Shown here: positions 1-6,652 of the stretch, piece after piece
Layout of the letters: every line of letters starts with the position of its first letter
Numbering within the stretch: position 1 is the first letter of the stretch
Assembly: GCA_964418425.1 (NCBI GenBank)
Contig: CAYQLT010000041.1
Location: 1 to 23,330 of the forward strand
Origin: CAYQLT01 sp964418425
GTDB taxonomy: Bacteria; Bacillota; Limnochordia; Limnochordales; Geochordaceae
Length of the DNA: 23,330 nucleotides
Direction: 5' to 3'
Position numbers and translations under genes: made by a program
Notes under the pieces: model-generated
Seen by the model: the letters and a program-made list of their open reading frames with translations, nothing else
Told to the model about the DNA's origin: nothing
Database searches by the model: none

Positions 1-78
1 ACGTGGGCCGCGTTCCCCTGCATTTGCGGCACATCCCCTCCGGCGGAAAGGAGATCCGGGCGGAGCCGTCGAAGGGGT

Positions 79-95
79 ATTCATCATCGATGAGT
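79..95. promoter_or_regulatory. Predicted operator site 1 (regulator promoter)
   Basis: The sequence ATTCATC-ATC-GATGAGT is a 17-bp near-palindrome with 7-bp arms, one mismatch between arms and a 3-nt centre. It lies 43 bp upstream of the start of the first FCD regulator. The same pattern recurs at four other places in the locus, so it is probably a binding site for one or both FCD regulators. The family assignment of the binder is inferred. Confidence 0.55.
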
Positions 96-138
96 AACAT
101 CCTCTCGCGGGGGCTCGGAATCGGTCGGAGGGATGGCC

Positions 139-981
139 GTGCAGGAGGCTCTGGCGACAACCGTGGGCGACGTCTCAGAGCGGGGCGGGCCGCAGCCGTC
201 GCCACCTGGTGGCGAGCTCCTCTCGCCCCGGGAGAAACGGGATCTCATGCTGCTGCGGCTCATCCGCCGAGCCGGGCAACCGGTGGGCAGCGGGACGGTC
301 GCTGCAGAGATGGGCGCCCTGGGGGTTCATGTGGGCGAGGCCACCATCGGCCGGTGGCTACGGGATTTGGAGGCGCGCGGCCACGTTCGGGCGGTAGGCC
401 GCCAGGGCCGGGTGCTCACCCCGCAGGGGGATGCCCACCTGCGGTGGCTGGAAGCTTCCCAGGCGCAATGGGAGGTGGCCACCCATCTGGCGTGGATCCT
501 GCTCAGCTTGGACGAGCGGCAGCTCGTGGACATCCTGTACGCCCGCCGGGGGCTGGAGGGGGAGTCGGCCGCCCTGGCGGCGCAGCATGCAACGATGGCT
601 CATCTGCGCCGGCTGGAGGCCATCATCCGCGACGGGCACGACGTCAATGACATCGAGAAGCACGCCCAGTATGATCTCGACTTTCACCTGACCCTGGCGG
701 ATGCGTCGGGCAACAAGGTGGTAGCCGCCGCGTTGCGCATGATCCGGTCCATCGAGCCCAGGTTTCCGGTCTTTGTCCACATCCGCCGCTCCTTGGGCCG
801 CAAGACTCTGGAGGAGCACGAGGCCATCTTTCAGGCCGTGGCCGAGCGCGACCCTCAGAAGGCCCGGCAGCGAATGTGGGAGCACATCGACCACGTCATC
901 GCCGACGTGCGCCGGTGCTGGCGAACCTACGGCGAGCCTTCGGCTCAGGCCGCCGCGGGGGAGGGGGCAGAATGCGCATGA
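139..981 (+). CDS. FCD-domain transcriptional regulator with RNase R-type winged helix (copy 1)
   Basis: This is a predicted DNA-binding, ligand-responsive regulator of about 280 residues. Residues about 30-95 form a winged helix of the kind found in RNase R and NrpR (pattern PVGSGTVAAEM, then EATIGRWLRDLEARGHV, then GRVLTPQG) rather than the classic GntR helix. The C-terminal half is an all-helical FCD ligand domain, with DxxFHLTLADASGN, then EEHEAIFQAVAERDPQKA and a terminal EHIDHV; Asp and His residues at these places usually bind a metal or carboxylate ligand. GTG 139 is preferred over ATG 133 because GGAGGG (127-132) is 6 nt from the GTG but touches the ATG. It is a paralogue of the regulator at 8862-9587. 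The start of the next gene overlaps its end by 10 bp. The ligand is unknown. Confidence 0.85.
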   Translation: MQEALATTVGDVSERGGPQPSPPGGELLSPREKRDLMLLRLIRRAGQPVGSGTVAAEMGALGVHVGEATIGRWLRDLEARGHVRAVGRQGRVLTPQGDAHLRWLEASQAQWEVATHLAWILLSLDERQLVDILYARRGLEGESAALAAQHATMAHLRRLEAIIRDGHDVNDIEKHAQYDLDFHLTLADASGNKVVAAALRMIRSIEPRFPVFVHIRRSLGRKTLEEHEAIFQAVAERDPQKARQRMWEHIDHVIADVRRCWRTYGEPSAQAAAGEGAECA

Positions 982-1460
982 GCGTCTCCCGGCTTCCCCC
1001 CGGGGAGCCATACACCCGGGGCTTGGTCACCCACAACCCCTTTGCGGAGAAGGCTGACGTGCGGGCGGTGGTCGTGGCGGTACTGGACCTGACGTTTCTG
1101 CAGCGCGACCTGCTGCTGGACCCTTACCGGTCCCGGGCCGTGGTGGGCGGCGGCGTTTACGAGATGGTGGTGACGGACGAGCCGGCCTGCGCCCCGGGGC
1201 GTGTGGTACAGCGGGCGGCGTACCTGGGCTTCGTGCGCGTGAGCGCCGGCGGGGTGGTGGCCGTGGGGGACGCCTGCTACCTGGACGGGACGCATATCGG
1301 CAACGTGGTGGGCTTCAACAGCGATCACGAGCCGAACCACTTCAACATCGTGTTGGGCGCCCCGGCCCTGGCCAGCGGGGCTCGCCGCGGGCTCTCGGTG
1401 GGCGACCGGGTGGTCTTTCGCATGGAGCCGGTGCCCATGGGCACCCTTCCACCGGCGTGA
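972..1460 (+). CDS. Conserved-looking small protein of unknown function
   Basis: I do not recognise this 162-residue protein with certainty. It is rich in short beta-prone stretches (VRAVVVAVLDLTF, GGGVYEMVVTDE, GGVVAVGDACYLDG) and has a polar central motif GFNSDHEPNHFNIV with several His, Asp and Asn residues that could bind metal or ligand. No signal peptide or membrane segment is visible. ATG 972 is chosen because GGGGAGGGGG stands just upstream; ATG 978 forms an ATGA overlap with the stop of the FCD regulator and is an alternative. Tight overlap implies translational coupling with the regulator, so it may sense or modify something in the same pathway. Confidence 0.7.
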   Translation: MRMSVSRLPPGEPYTRGLVTHNPFAEKADVRAVVVAVLDLTFLQRDLLLDPYRSRAVVGGGVYEMVVTDEPACAPGRVVQRAAYLGFVRVSAGGVVAVGDACYLDGTHIGNVVGFNSDHEPNHFNIVLGAPALASGARRGLSVGDRVVFRMEPVPMGTLPPA

Positions 1461-1547
1461 AAGCGCGCCTGCCCGGTTCGAGGGCGCCTGCGGTTCTTGC
1501 GGCAGGCCGCCTGACCCGGGAAGGAGATCGGGGGGCGCCGCCGAATA

Positions 1548-1589
1548 CGCCGGCACAGTACGTAAGCAGCATGTATCGCAGTGCCGGCG
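1548..1589. repeat. Perfect 9-bp inverted repeat, 24-nt loop
   Basis: CGCCGGCAC (1548-1556) and GTGCCGGCG (1581-1589) are exact reverse complements separated by 24 nt that contain TACGTA. The element lies in the 187-bp space between the unknown gene and the MpsC-like gene. It has no following T-run, so it is not a standard terminator. It could be an mRNA stem-loop or a wide-spaced protein site. Confidence 0.4.
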
Positions 1590-1647
1590 AGAGGTACGGC
1601 CCAACGGCCGAGGGCGGGCGGCCCGGCTGAGGCGAGGAGGGAGGCCC

Positions 1648-2034
1648 GTGGGCGCCGGGGCGGTTCACCTCGAAAAGCCCATGCGCCTGGGCAGCTTCAA
1701 GCAGGCCGTCATGTCCGTCAACAACCGGGTCAACCAGGAGATCTTCGGTTCCGGGTTGGTCTGGCAGAGGGTTGAGGTGGTGGGCCCCAGGCTGCTGGTG
1801 ATCCTGGCCGTCAACCGTCGGGTTCAAGCCATCTCCAGCCTGGTGGGGCCGGAGGAGCTGACGGCGAGGCTGACGGACCTGGCTCTCCTGCGGGAGTATA
1901 AGGCCCGGCTGGGGCGGTACCTGCAATCGGAGCTGGGGCTCGCGGTGCGGGCGGTACTCAAGGATTATGACGGCGAGTCGGAGCTGGCGGGCACATTGGT
2001 GGTTTTACAAAAGGACCTGAGCCTGGCTCCGTAG
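1648..2034 (+). CDS. MpsC-like (DUF2294 family) protein
   Basis: This 128-residue soluble protein resembles the DUF2294/MpsC family by pattern: an N-terminal helix FKQAVMSVNNRVNQEIFGSG, a strand-turn region GPRLLVILAVNRRVQ, a long charged helix (LLREYKARLGRYLQSELGL) and a terminal strand ending in LVVLQKDL, typical of the family. MpsC homologues are associated in Bacillota with the MpsAB bicarbonate/sodium membrane-potential system, but no mpsA or mpsB is in this window, so its role here is open. The GTG start at 1648 is chosen because GGCGAGGAGGGAGG precedes it; ATG 1681 has no such site. It is the last gene before the strong terminator at 2150-2205. Confidence 0.55.
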   Translation: MGAGAVHLEKPMRLGSFKQAVMSVNNRVNQEIFGSGLVWQRVEVVGPRLLVILAVNRRVQAISSLVGPEELTARLTDLALLREYKARLGRYLQSELGLAVRAVLKDYDGESELAGTLVVLQKDLSLAP

Positions 2035-2149
2035 GCTCGTCGGTGGGAGCCGGGTAGCGGCGAAAGGCGTCTGGGGAAGAAGTCGCTGCGTCTGACGGGG
2101 CGACGCATCGGGCGGGCTGGTTGAGGGAGCTCGGAAGCGAGAGCCCAAG

Positions 2150-2205
2150 AAGACCGCCGACGCCACGGACGTGAGGCGATCCGTGTGCGCCGGCGGTCTT
2201 ATTTT
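2150..2205 (+). terminator. Strong intrinsic terminator or attenuator before the first binding-protein gene
   Basis: AAGACCGCCG (2150-2159) pairs perfectly with CGGCGGTCTT (2191-2200). An inner CGC/GCG and CACGGA/TCCGTG extension gives about 19 bp in all, with one A-C mismatch, one bulged T and a 10-nt loop. TCTTATTTT follows at 2197-2205. The stem ends 37 nt before the binding-protein start. It either closes the regulator operon or, if a promoter lies in 2035-2149, acts as an attenuator. A CTCG-GAAG-CGAG hairpin lies just upstream (about 2130-2141), enclosed by GGGCT and AGCCC. Confidence 0.8.
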
Positions 2206-2242
2206 GGCAAGCATCCCGCAAAGGTGAGGAGGTCGGGCAGCG

Positions 2243-3331
2243 GTGATGGGCACACACCAAAAGTCGTCGAGGTGCATCCGGGTCCGGGCGTGGCGGTTGG
2301 CTCCATGGGCGCTCGGGCTGGCGGTGCTGGCAGGGGGCGCGCTTTGGGCCGTGCCGGGCAGGACCGCGCCGCTTACGCCACTCAACCCGCCTGTTCGGGT
2401 GACGGTGGGCATGAAGGGGGTGCCGTCGGACGCCGGAGGGCTCATTGGAATTGAACGGGGGTATTACCGGGAGCTGGGACTTGTCATCGAGCGCCTGGAC
2501 TTCAAGACCGGACAGGACATGATCAACGCCCTGGCCACCGGGCATCTGGACGTTGCCTTCACGGTCACCACGGCGGGGCTCTTCAACGCGATGGGCCGCG
2601 GGGTGGACGTGAAGGTGGTGGCCGACAAAGGGTACAACATCCCGGGCCGGGGTTACTACCGTCTGGTGCTGCACCCGGGGGTGTTGGGCCGCGTGCGGTC
2701 TTTCGCAGACCTGGCAGGCCTGCGCCTGGGGGTGGTGGGAGTCGGCTCGTTGGACGAAATCGCGTTGGACCGGATCCTTCGCAAAGGCGGGCTCACCACT
2801 CGGGATAACCCCAACGTAAAGGTCTTGAGCTCCTTCCCCGACATCGTGGTGGCGCTGGCCAACCGCGCGCTGGACGGCGGCATGCTCATCGAGCCGTTCG
2901 TGCGGGAGGCGGTACGCAAGGGCGTGGGCGACCCGTGGCTGGATCCATCCGAGTACGACGACGGCGCCCAGATCGCCATCATCGTCTACGGGGCCAGCAT
3001 GGTGCGCCGGCCCGAGGTGGCCAACCGCTTCATGGTGGCCTATCTGAAGGCCCTGCGCGACTACAACGACGCTTTCATCAAGGGCGTCGGGCGCCGGGAA
3101 ATGATCGACCTGCTCGCCCGGGTATCGACCATCAAGGATCCGGTGCTGCTGGACGAGATGTTCCCGGCAGGGCTCAACCCCAACGGATACGTCCGCATGG
3201 AGGGCATCCAGAGCGACATCGACTGGTACATGAGCCGGGGGCTCCTGCAGGTGCGCAACCTAAAGGCCGACGATGTGGTGGATCACCGCTACGTGGAGGA
3301 GGCTCTCGGCATTCTGGGCGTCTACCGCTGA
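2243..3331 (+). CDS. NMT1/THI5-like ABC transporter substrate-binding protein (copy 1)
   Basis: This extracytoplasmic solute-binding protein of about 362 residues belongs to the NMT1/THI5-like, SsuA/TauA-related group. A basic N-terminus and hydrophobic stretch (WALGLAVLAGGALWAV) form a Sec signal peptide without a lipobox Cys. Family features follow: a GGLIGIERGYYRELGL helix, DMINALATGHLDVAF, ADKGYNIPGRGYYRLV, LRLGVVGVGSLDE and YLKALRDYNDAFIKG. It is a clear paralogue of the protein at 11935-12987, sharing for example the FMVAYLxALRDYNDAF and GLNPNGYV stretches. GTG 2243 has AGGAGGT 9 nt upstream; ATG 2246 is an alternative. No permease or ATPase is adjacent, so it probably uses the transporter at 13068-14818. 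The ligand is unknown. Confidence 0.85.
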   Translation: MMGTHQKSSRCIRVRAWRLAPWALGLAVLAGGALWAVPGRTAPLTPLNPPVRVTVGMKGVPSDAGGLIGIERGYYRELGLVIERLDFKTGQDMINALATGHLDVAFTVTTAGLFNAMGRGVDVKVVADKGYNIPGRGYYRLVLHPGVLGRVRSFADLAGLRLGVVGVGSLDEIALDRILRKGGLTTRDNPNVKVLSSFPDIVVALANRALDGGMLIEPFVREAVRKGVGDPWLDPSEYDDGAQIAIIVYGASMVRRPEVANRFMVAYLKALRDYNDAFIKGVGRREMIDLLARVSTIKDPVLLDEMFPAGLNPNGYVRMEGIQSDIDWYMSRGLLQVRNLKADDVVDHRYVEEALGILGVYR

Positions 3332-3393
3332 TGGAAGGCTCACGTGCTCTGCCCGGCCAGGGCGCAGCCGCGGCGGAAGGAGCAGCGTAGGGC

Positions 3394-4419
3394 ATGCAAC
3401 GCCGCACCGTTACCGTAGCCGACGTCCTGGCGGCCCTCGACCGCCTGACTCGAGGCCGGCTGCTGCCGGTTGGTTCGGATCCGGCGGCAGCCGGCCGCCA
3501 TCCTTACGTCATCTGGAAGTCCTCCGGCATCCCCGGCAAGCAGGTGCTGGAAACGCCGGGGCTCGTGGTGGGTAGCCCCGAACAGCCGGTTCACCGGGTG
3601 GCCATGGGGATCACCCTCACGGAGAGCGTCATCGAGCTGGCGGGCGCCACGGGGGTCGACCTGCTCATCAGCCACCACCCGGTGGCCGATGCGGCCTCTT
3701 CGGGCGGTGTACCCCTCGCGCGGTACCTGGGCCTGTACGGTCTGGCCCTCATTGAGCTTCACGAGGCGTTCCACGGGCTTCACCCGGGCATTCCCTTCTT
3801 GCACGGGCTGCGCCCGATGCACTACGAGGTGGGCTTCGGCGGGATACCGGGCCATGTGGTGGTGGTGGGCGAGCCGCTTGGGGAAATCCGGTGTCTGGGG
3901 GACATCGTGCGCCGCCTCGACAGCTGGATGGGTCTTGACCGAGAGGTGGCCGCGCTGGCCCGCGAGCGGGAGCTGGCAGGCTCGGATGGCGTGCAAAGCG
4001 CGACGGTCGCAACGCGCAGTCGCATCCTGCTCGGACGACCGGAGGACGAGGTGACCGGCATCATCCAGATTTTCCCCCACTCGGGTACCGAGCCCCGGCA
4101 TCTACTTGAGCTGGCGGACCGCTTCGCCTTCTGCAACACCGTGGTGGCCAGCATCAGCCGGGTCGTGGCGGGATCCCCCCTGGTGAAAGCGGCCGCGCGA
4201 AGGGGGCTTCACTTCGTGCTGGGCAACTCCCACCCGTTTGAGGTCTTCGAGAACTGGCTGCCGCTGGCGCGAGCCCTGGAAAGGCTTCTGCCGGAACTGG
4301 AGATCGTCATCTGGCAGCAGCCGGTCTTCACGGTGCCCCTGCAGGCCGCCGGGAGCCCGGAGCTGCGAGCCTACGCGGAGGAGATGGCCGCCTACCTGCT
4401 CGGTTCCCCTCGGGTGTAG
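3394..4419 (+). CDS. Nif3-like (DUF34) dinuclear metal-centre protein
   Basis: This 341-residue protein has the Nif3/YbgI layout: an N-terminal half with GLVVGSPEQPVHRVAMGITL and then LLISHHPVA, the paired His of the metal site, and a C-terminal half with LGNSHPFEVFENWLPLARALERL, which matches the usual late His/Glu metal ligands. The middle (residues about 130-230) is less conserved. Nif3 proteins are hexameric metal-binding proteins of uncertain biochemical role; some annotations call them GTP cyclohydrolase type 2, which I do not adopt. GAAGGAG lies 11 nt before the ATG. The position between the binding protein and the oxidoreductase operon suggests a role in the pathway, perhaps hydrolytic, but this is inference. 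Confidence 0.72.
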   Translation: MQRRTVTVADVLAALDRLTRGRLLPVGSDPAAAGRHPYVIWKSSGIPGKQVLETPGLVVGSPEQPVHRVAMGITLTESVIELAGATGVDLLISHHPVADAASSGGVPLARYLGLYGLALIELHEAFHGLHPGIPFLHGLRPMHYEVGFGGIPGHVVVVGEPLGEIRCLGDIVRRLDSWMGLDREVAALARERELAGSDGVQSATVATRSRILLGRPEDEVTGIIQIFPHSGTEPRHLLELADRFAFCNTVVASISRVVAGSPLVKAAARRGLHFVLGNSHPFEVFENWLPLARALERLLPELEIVIWQQPVFTVPLQAAGSPELRAYAEEMAAYLLGSPRV

Positions 4420-4452
4420 CGATTGCGAAGCAGCCGGATGCATGTCCGGGTC

Positions 4453-4468
4453 ACCGCTTGCAAGCGGT
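4453..4468. promoter_or_regulatory. Perfect 16-bp palindrome overlapping a predicted -35 box
   Basis: ACCGCTTGCAAGCGGT reads identically on both strands with no mismatch. It covers the TTGCAA used as the -35 of the predicted promoter for the oxidoreductase operon, so a protein bound here should block RNA polymerase. Its sequence differs from the five GATGAGC-type sites and may bind another regulator. Confidence 0.5.
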
Positions 4469-4486
4469 TGTGAGACAGGCTATAGT
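4458..4486 (+). promoter_or_regulatory. Predicted sigma-70-type promoter of the 2-oxoacid oxidoreductase operon
   Basis: TTGCAA (4458-4463) and TATAGT (4481-4486) are separated by 17 bp. They match sigma-70/SigA boxes well for such G+C-rich DNA and lie in the only non-coding gap (4420-4510) before the operon. Transcription would start near 4493, giving a very short leader before ATG 4511. Confidence 0.55.
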
Positions 4487-4499
4487 GGAAGCAAACGTC

Positions 4500-4516
4500 G
4501 CTCATACGTGATGAGC
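4500..4516. promoter_or_regulatory. Predicted operator site 2 (overlaps the oxidoreductase start)
   Basis: GCTCATA-CGT-GATGAGC is a 17-bp palindrome with one mismatch between arms. It follows the -10 box by 13 bp and overlaps ATG 4511. Binding here would act as a roadblock just downstream of the predicted transcription start. The right arm is identical to that of site 3. Confidence 0.6.
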
Positions 4517-6304
4517 GAGTCACCCCGGGGGGTGGCCGGGCTGCCGGAGCGGTCTTTGCCGACGACACAGCGCTGCCTGATCCAGGGCAACGAGGCCTGC
4601 GCCCGGGCTGCGCTGGCGTCGGGATGCAGGTTCTACGCCGGCTACCCCATCACGCCGTCGTCGGAGATCGCGGAGTTCATGGCCCACAGGCTTCCGGAGC
4701 TGGGCGGCACCTTCATCCAGATGGAGGACGAAATCGCCAGCCTTGCCGCCTGCATCGGGGCCTCCTTGTGCGGCGTTCGAGCCATGACGGCCACCAGCGG
4801 CCCGGGCTTCAGCCTGATGCAGGAAAACATCGGTTTCGCCTGCCTGGCCGAGGTGCCGGTGGTGGTGGTAAACGTCCAGCGCGTCGGCCCCAGCACGGGC
4901 ATGCCCACCCTGCCGGCTCAGGGGGATGTCATGCAGGCCCGCTGGGGCACCCATGGGGATCACCCGGCGGTGGTTCTGGTGCCGGCGTCGGTGGGCGAGT
5001 TTTACGGGCTGACCGCGCAGGCGTTCCGCCTGGCGGAACTTTTGCGGACGCCTGTCATCGTCCTGGCCGACGAGGTGATCGGCCACCTGCGGGAGGTGGT
5101 CAGCCTGCCCGATGCGCCGGCCCTCGCGCCGGCCGCCGCCTCTCCTCTCCCACCGGGGCCAGCCTACCGCCCCTACCGGGTGAGCCGGCCGGAGGAGGTG
5201 CCGCCGATGGCCGTCTTCGGCTCGGGGCATCGGTTCCACGTGACGGGCCTGTATCACGACGAGGATGGGTTTCCCACCAACGACCCGGTGGTGGCCGAGC
5301 GGCTGATCCGGCGCATCCACCGCAAGGTGGAGGCGCGCCGGGACTTGCTCACCATGGTGGCCTCCTTCGCCCTCGACGACGCCGAGGTGGCGGTGGTGAC
5401 ATATGGGGCTCCGACCCGGGCGGCCATGCGGGCTGTGCGGCAGGCCAGGGCGCAGGGTGTGCGGGCGGGGCTCCTGCAGCTGATGTGCATCTGGCCTTTT
5501 CCTGCCGCTCAGGTTCGGGCGCTGGCCGAGCGGGTGCGGGCGGTGGTGGTGCCGGAGCTGAACCTGGGGCAGCTCTGCCTGGAGGTGGAGCGGGCCGTGG
5601 CGGGCCGGGTGCCCGTGGTGGCCCTGTCGAAAGTCGGCGGGCAGCTCTTCACCCCCAACGAGATCTGCGAGGCCCTTGGGGCGCAGGGCTATGAGTATGG
5701 CTCCCGGGAGGGTCGGTGGGCGTCGTACCGCGCCGGCCCGGGGTGGAGGCGGGAAGTGCGGCTGGCCGGGGAGGGCGGACAGGGGCTCGTTCAGGCCGGG
5801 GTGATGTTGGGCGAAGCGGCCGGGGTGGTGGAGGGGTGGCACGTGGCCCAGACGCAGACCTACGGCCCGGAGTCCCGGGGCGGAGCGAGCTGGGCCGACG
5901 TGATCGTGAGCGAGCAGGAGATCGATGACCCCAGGGCGACGGCGCTGGATGCGCTGCTGGCCATGAGCCAGGAGGCCTGCGACCGCTTTGCGGGCGCGCT
6001 GAGGCCGGGCGGGTGGCTGGTCTATGACCGGGAACGGGTTCGCCCGCCGCAGCAGCAGGGAGCGGACAAGGCGGTGCGAGCCGTGGGGCTGCCGCTTTGC
6101 GCCGAGGCCCGCAAGCTGTGGGATCGCCCCATGCTCGCCACGGTCGTGGGCCTGGGGGCTTTGGCAGTGCTGAGCGGTGTGGTGAGCCAGCCGGCTCTGG
6201 AGCAGGCCGTTGCCCGTCGGGCGCCGCCCGGCACCGTCGAGCTGAACCTCGCCGCCTTGCGCCGGGGCTTTGAGATGGCCCGGCTTTGGCCGGAGGCCGC
6301 CTGA
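4511..6304 (+). CDS. korA: 2-oxoacid:ferredoxin oxidoreductase, alpha-gamma fusion
   Basis: This subunit of a TPP-dependent 2-oxoacid:ferredoxin oxidoreductase works with the delta and beta subunits downstream to convert a 2-oxoacid plus CoA into acyl-CoA, CO2 and reduced ferredoxin. Residues about 18-400 are the alpha part: GNEACARAALASG, YPITPSSEI, MEDEIASLAACIGAS, GVRAMTATSGPGFSLM and VPELNLGQLCLEVER, closest to KorA-type enzymes. Residues about 413-597 are the gamma part: EVRLAGEGGQGLVQAG, QTYGPESRGGASWADVIVS. The order alpha then gamma is the reverse of the common gamma-alpha fusion. ATG 4511 lacks a clear ribosome site; TTG 4556, with GGAG 6-7 nt upstream, is a serious alternative. The true substrate (2-oxoglutarate, arylpyruvate, branched-chain or other) is not evident. 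Confidence 0.88.
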   Translation: MSESPRGVAGLPERSLPTTQRCLIQGNEACARAALASGCRFYAGYPITPSSEIAEFMAHRLPELGGTFIQMEDEIASLAACIGASLCGVRAMTATSGPGFSLMQENIGFACLAEVPVVVVNVQRVGPSTGMPTLPAQGDVMQARWGTHGDHPAVVLVPASVGEFYGLTAQAFRLAELLRTPVIVLADEVIGHLREVVSLPDAPALAPAAASPLPPGPAYRPYRVSRPEEVPPMAVFGSGHRFHVTGLYHDEDGFPTNDPVVAERLIRRIHRKVEARRDLLTMVASFALDDAEVAVVTYGAPTRAAMRAVRQARAQGVRAGLLQLMCIWPFPAAQVRALAERVRAVVVPELNLGQLCLEVERAVAGRVPVVALSKVGGQLFTPNEICEALGAQGYEYGSREGRWASYRAGPGWRREVRLAGEGGQGLVQAGVMLGEAAGVVEGWHVAQTQTYGPESRGGASWADVIVSEQEIDDPRATALDALLAMSQEACDRFAGALRPGGWLVYDRERVRPPQQQGADKAVRAVGLPLCAEARKLWDRPMLATVVGLGALAVLSGVVSQPALEQAVARRAPPGTVELNLAALRRGFEMARLWPEAA

Positions 6305-6307
6305 ACC

Positions 6308-6616
6308 ATGGCCCACGCTACAGACATTGCGGCGCCGGGGCTCGGCGGCGCGACCGCCGAGGGATGGGCGGGCTCGGATGCGGGTGGGGTAGGCGACGAG
6401 TGGCGTGAGGCGCAGGAGGTGCCCTCCATCGCCATCCGCCTGGAGTGGTGCAAGGCCTGCGGGATCTGCATGGACGTGTGCCCGGCTGACGTCTATCGGG
6501 CGGGTGCCGACGGCAGGCCGACGGTGGTTGCGCCGCAGCTGTGCGTCTGGTGTGAGCGCTGCGAGATCTACTGCCCGGATCTGGCCATCGAGCTTCACGG
6601 GCAGCGGGCATGGTGA
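6308..6616 (+). CDS. korD: 2-oxoacid:ferredoxin oxidoreductase delta subunit, 2[4Fe-4S] ferredoxin
   Basis: This 102-residue electron-transfer subunit has two CxxCxxCxxxCP motifs, WCKACGICMDVCP and LCVWCERCEIYCP, each able to hold one [4Fe-4S] cluster; they span residues about 48-92. The first 40 residues are Gly/Ala-rich and probably flexible. It should pass electrons from the TPP site to free ferredoxin. The ATG lies 3 nt after the stop of the alpha-gamma gene, so the two are co-translated. Confidence 0.88.
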   Translation: MAHATDIAAPGLGGATAEGWAGSDAGGVGDEWREAQEVPSIAIRLEWCKACGICMDVCPADVYRAGADGRPTVVAPQLCVWCERCEIYCPDLAIELHGQRAW

Positions 6617-6652
6617 AGCCCGCCGCCCCAAACGCTCCGGGAGGTGCAGGGC

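Noticed and set aside
3..650. Open frame of about 215 codons at the left edge
   Set aside because: The translation is Gly/Arg/Pro-rich and lies out of frame over the FCD regulator, which has clear domains.
1482..1512. GC-rich stem GCCTGC/GCAGGC as terminator after the unknown gene
   Set aside because: The stem is short and no T-run follows; chance pairing is likely at this base composition.
2035..2242. TPP riboswitch upstream of a THI5-like binding protein
   Set aside because: The expected CTGAGA and CCTGATC elements are absent, so a thiamine link is not supported.
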